Assembly: GCA_937901185.1 (NCBI GenBank)
Contig: CALCHR010000088.1
Location: 1-16,891 of the forward strand
Source of the DNA: an uncultured Bacteroidales bacterium
Lineage (GTDB): Bacteria; Bacteroidota; Bacteroidia; Bacteroidales; Bacteroidaceae
DNA length: 16,891 nucleotides
Direction of reading: 5' to 3'
Shown: in pieces, positions 15,001-16,891 of the stretch
Numbering within the stretch: the first letter of the stretch is position 1
How the letters are laid out: every line of letters starts with the position of its first letter
Position numbers and translations under genes: made by a program
The notes under the pieces: generated by a model
What the model was told of the DNA's origin: nothing
Databases searched by the model: none
The model's input: the letters and a program-made list of their open reading frames with translations, nothing else

Positions 15001-16669
15001 AGTCGAGGCTATCGATGGCGGCCTCGGCGTGTAGTTTTGCTTTGGGCGATAGCACGTCCAGCCCTTTTCCTGTAGCTTTCAGGTGGCCGGAGAAGTTGCC
15101 TAGTCCCATTCCGGGCAGGAATGTTCCGATGGGCACGGCCTTTCCGTCGGCCGTCACGTTGTAGTTTTCCTCTTGCAGGTTCAGATATGCCTGGGCGGTA
15201 AGCACGCCTTGCTCGGCCGTCATACGCAGGTCGGCGTTGTAGTTGTCGCCGGAAAACGAGGCCTTGCCTTGGGCCGTCATGGGGTTAGCAAATCCTATGG
15301 AGGAGCGCACGTCGGGCGGCAGAAGCCCCATGATGCTGCCGAGGTTGCCAGTTTGCAGGTCGAAGCGAGCATCGCCGCTGCGCGAGGGCTTCATGAGGTG
15401 GCGTGCTGTGGCTGCGCCTTTTAGTTGTACCACGCCGGGCAGCGAGCAACTAAGATCTTCTACGATGAGCAAGTCTGTATTGCCCATTGCTCTGGCTTTC
15501 AGCGCCAAGTTGCTGTTAGGGTAGCCTCTCAGGGCTTGTTCGTCGAGAAATCCGGCCATGAGGGTGCGTACATCCTGGTGGCCGAAGTTGGCATCGAGCA
15601 GTATGCGACACTGCCCCTTGTTGCCGGCTTTTAGCGCGCGCCAGTCTACGTCGATTCCGGCATCGAGCCGTGAATGGGGCGTGGTGAAACGGAGCGCCGG
15701 CACTTGCAGACGCACGGAGTCCATATATACTTTTCCGGAGAGTTCTTTTACCTCAAAGCCCGACTGCTCTGCGAAAGTGATATGGTGAATGCCGGTGCGC
15801 AGGGTGGCTGCTGAGTCGAAACTCAGGGAGTCGATGGCCAGAGAGAGGTTGCTGATGGCAATGTCGTTGGGATTGAAAGCCCCGGTGCGGGGCAGAACGG
15901 GCGGCATTTTGTGGAGCCAGGAGAAAAACGGCACCTCATTCTCGCCGCTCAGCATATTGACAAAGCCCTCTTGCAGCGTGAGGCTGCGGAAGGCGTAGTA
16001 GGCTTTTCCCGTGTCGAACGTTCCGTCGCTCAAGCGGGCCTCTCCCAGGTGGGCCGCCATGCGTAGGGTGTCGCCCGGCATGCTCAGTCGCAGCGAGGTC
16101 GAGGCTATCTCGGCCTTGTCGAGCAGTATTTTCCATTGCGATGTCGCAGCTGTGGTGTCTTGCTGCGCTGTGTCGCTCAGCGCCACCCATAGATTGCCGT
16201 AGCGGAGCGTCACGCGGTCCAGCCGCACCAGTTCTTTGCTCCATTCCACTCCGTGCGATGCGGCGGAGAGCTCGCCTACCGTTCCCTTGATGCGTGTGTC
16301 GGCCACCATGCTCTTGGTGTCGAGGCGGGCATCGTAGAGCGCCAGTCCGTCGATGTCGGCACGGCCTTCAAAGAGGGGCAGCAGACGCACATTGATGCGC
16401 GCTGAGCGGGCGTGTACCAGCGTGTCGCCGGCCTCGACGGCCAGCAGGTTGTGGAGCGCAAGGTCTAAGGGAAAGGCCAGGCGTACATGACCGATGGAGA
16501 TGTCGATGCCTGTCTCTTCAGAAAGCATCTCGGTGGTCTTGCGCACGGCAAATTTCTGCACAGGGGGCAGGTAGACAATCAGTGCGAGCACCAGAAACAA
16601 TACCACCGGCGTGGCGACGGCCACAGAGAGCCATTTAATAATAGTATGGAGGATACTTTTTTTCTTCAT
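12065..16669 (-). CDS. tamB: TamB: translocation and assembly module protein
   Basis: A 1534-residue protein. A short basic start (MKKKSILHTIIKWL) and one membrane helix at about residues 13-34 anchor it in the inner membrane. A long region of repeating amphipathic beta-strands follows, the hydrophobic-groove architecture of AsmA/TamB/YhdP proteins. The C-terminal part, about 1215-1530, is the TamB (DUF490) domain: DMTLGISVSDMAQFHCNL, LRLTQQGDMRVTGRFTTTSG, FTGDVMNPTLNVAA, TPEQRGKTAVTMLATG and the final SVEYRLDKSATRYVRVFYD. TamB spans the periplasm and, with its outer-membrane partner, supports barrel protein insertion and probably phospholipid transport. Length is normal for Bacteroidota homologues. 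It is first in the tamB-tamL operon with its promoter almost touching the ATG. Confidence 0.95.
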   Translation of the reverse strand: MKKKSILHTIIKWLSVAVATPVVLFLVLALIVYLPPVQKFAVRKTTEMLSEETGIDISIGHVRLAFPLDLALHNLLAVEAGDTLVHARSARINVRLLPLFEGRADIDGLALYDARLDTKSMVADTRIKGTVGELSAASHGVEWSKELVRLDRVTLRYGNLWVALSDTAQQDTTAATSQWKILLDKAEIASTSLRLSMPGDTLRMAAHLGEARLSDGTFDTGKAYYAFRSLTLQEGFVNMLSGENEVPFFSWLHKMPPVLPRTGAFNPNDIAISNLSLAIDSLSFDSAATLRTGIHHITFAEQSGFEVKELSGKVYMDSVRLQVPALRFTTPHSRLDAGIDVDWRALKAGNKGQCRILLDANFGHQDVRTLMAGFLDEQALRGYPNSNLALKARAMGNTDLLIVEDLSCSLPGVVQLKGAATARHLMKPSRSGDARFDLQTGNLGSIMGLLPPDVRSSIGFANPMTAQGKASFSGDNYNADLRMTAEQGVLTAQAYLNLQEENYNVTADGKAVPIGTFLPGMGLGNFSGHLKATGKGLDVLSPKAKLHAEAAIDSLDYNEWHLDRITFLADLADGKGEARFSSDNDLLMGSGELTADLGEMMHFGLNADLPIINITSLSGIKDTLQMGTTINITGHADRALTDYGAEGSISNVRFLTPQKSIPATDVEFSFNTDSAATKAQLASGDLSLRLAAEGCVDSLVAHFLDFSDSLNYQLANKSLNQSTLKSTLPVMSFFINAGRHNPLSNILRHKDYTYNGIYINLNTHPENGLNGQAHVGNLKSGSLLLDTVHLNIRQEAEGMVMNGTIHNYTRRNPNKFEARLRTYLLASGAGIETAFFDKDGRMGVDLGLRADIVPGGLNVKLYPEQPVIAYRGFTINKDNFIYLGRDQSIRANVDLLADDGTGLKIYGEPIDSTNDITLSINRINLGELSNVIPYLPRLEGMLSGDFHVTDDHKKLSAMASISTDKLRFEGIDLGEIGVEAIYLPKDSTEHFANAFINYNGLEVLECNGTYHNTEEGYFSGEALLYDFPLQMLNGFLAGTDVALAGKAGGSLMLEGSLNSPKMNGQLDLDSAKVYSEVYGFDFRMDEQPVYITNSQMVFENYSLYSTGRSPLVIDGTLDMSNLADIGINFRMQAKNFELINSKKKARSVVYGKIYTNFDATLRGSANNLTVRGKLDILDRTDMTYILKDSPISVDDRLNDLVKFVSFEDTTQVETTPTPTTSFDMTLGISVSDMAQFHCNLSEDGQNYVDLEGGGNLTLRLTQQGDMRVTGRFTTTSGEMKYALPIIPLKTFKLDAGSYVEFTGDVMNPTLNVAAKERVKAVVTENNQSRSVAFDVGVAITKPLSEMGLEFTIEAPEDLTVQNQLAAMTPEQRGKTAVTMLATGMYLTDDNMSNGGFKANNALNAFLQSEIQNIAGSALRTIDINLGVESGTSAAGTSTTDYSFQFAKRFWGNRISVIVGGKVSTGADAQNSAASIIDNISVEYRLDKSATRYVRVFYDRDTQDPLEGQLTKTGAGLVLRRKTDRLGELFLFQKK

Positions 16670-16682
16670 AGGTTGCTGACTA

Positions 16683-16714
16683 CAAAGGTAAGCATTTCCC
16701 TGCTAACTTGCCAA
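16683..16714 (-). promoter_or_regulatory. Promoter of the tamB-tamL operon
   Basis: On the minus strand TACCTTTG (complement of 16683-16690) is a perfect TAnnTTTG -7 box, with TTG (complement of 16712-16714) 21 bp upstream. The box ends 13 bp before the tamB ATG, so a start about 7 nt downstream would leave a leader of fewer than 10 nt. Confidence 0.6.
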
Positions 16715-16809
16715 TCGCCCTGAGATAAATCGACGAAACGGGGAGATGAGCCGCTTGGGTGGCCCAAAAACAAGAAAAATTAGGGGTGCAGACCGAACGG
16801 AAAAACCGC

Positions 16810-16891
16810 CTTTGTAATCGCTTGATTTTCAATAGCCATTTTCGGGCATTTCTTAGGTAAAAGCTAGGTGAATTTCGGTAACTACTAGGAA
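16810..16891 (-). repeat. Dispersed 140-bp element, copy 4 (cut by the right edge, inverted)
   Basis: Eighty-two bases corresponding to element positions 59-140, in the same orientation as copy 3. In element orientation it shows TTCCTAGTAGTTACCG, ACCTAGCTTTTACCTAAG, then TGCCCGAAAATGGC, the flipped core TTGAAAATCAA and GATTACAAAG. It lies about 96 bp upstream of the tamB promoter. Copies 3 and 4 bracket the tamB-tamL operon as direct repeats. The 120 bp between tamB and this copy hold the promoter and nothing else I can recognise. Confidence 0.9.

Overview
The window looks like chromosomal DNA of a Bacteroidota bacterium, order Bacteroidales. Prevotellaceae is my best guess but is unproven. 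Reasons: several genes have TAnnTTTG -7 boxes with a TTG/TTTG -33 element 19-21 bp upstream, the Bacteroidota promoter type. There is a TamB paired with a lipoprotein BamA-family partner (TamL), a DUF4491 protein, a mammalian-type (M28) glutaminyl cyclase lipoprotein, and a gamma-glutamyl hydrolase/dipeptidase fusion. Shine-Dalgarno sequences are mostly absent. Coding DNA is fairly GC-rich and intergenic DNA is AT-rich.

Layout. (1) Positions 1-349, minus strand: the N-terminal part of a surface lipoprotein that runs off the left edge. (2) Positions 1059-5246, plus strand: an Lrp/AsnC regulator overlapping a small DUF4491 membrane protein by 4 nt, then a two-domain peptidase C26 + dipeptidase M19 protein, an M28-type glutaminyl cyclase lipoprotein and SufE, closed by a strong terminator. 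(3) Positions 5530-8082, minus strand: a GT4 glycosyltransferase, a GT2 glycosyltransferase and RecX in one short operon. (4) Positions 8237-8935, minus strand: two single-gene units, a TM2-domain protein and an HU-family protein, each with a recognisable promoter and hairpin. (5) Positions 9482-16669, minus strand: the tamB-tamL operon for outer-membrane/envelope biogenesis.

The most unusual content lies between the genes. A 140-bp element occurs three times complete (674-813, 5340-5479 and, inverted, 9265-9404) and once truncated by the right edge (16810-16891, inverted). The complete copies align without a single gap even where they have diverged to about 74% identity. What stays fixed is a CYTAG motif repeated at exactly 21-bp spacing (element positions 19, 40, 61, 82), which is two turns of B-DNA. 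One copy sits at each boundary between the gene blocks. This looks like a phased protein-binding array or a structured dispersed repeat. I know of no named family that it matches, and it is the strongest candidate for something undescribed here.

The plus-strand cluster also allows a functional idea: a gamma-glutamyl hydrolase fused to a Cys-Gly-type dipeptidase could dismantle glutathione-like peptides, with SufE downstream as a sulfur acceptor. That link is inference from gene order only.
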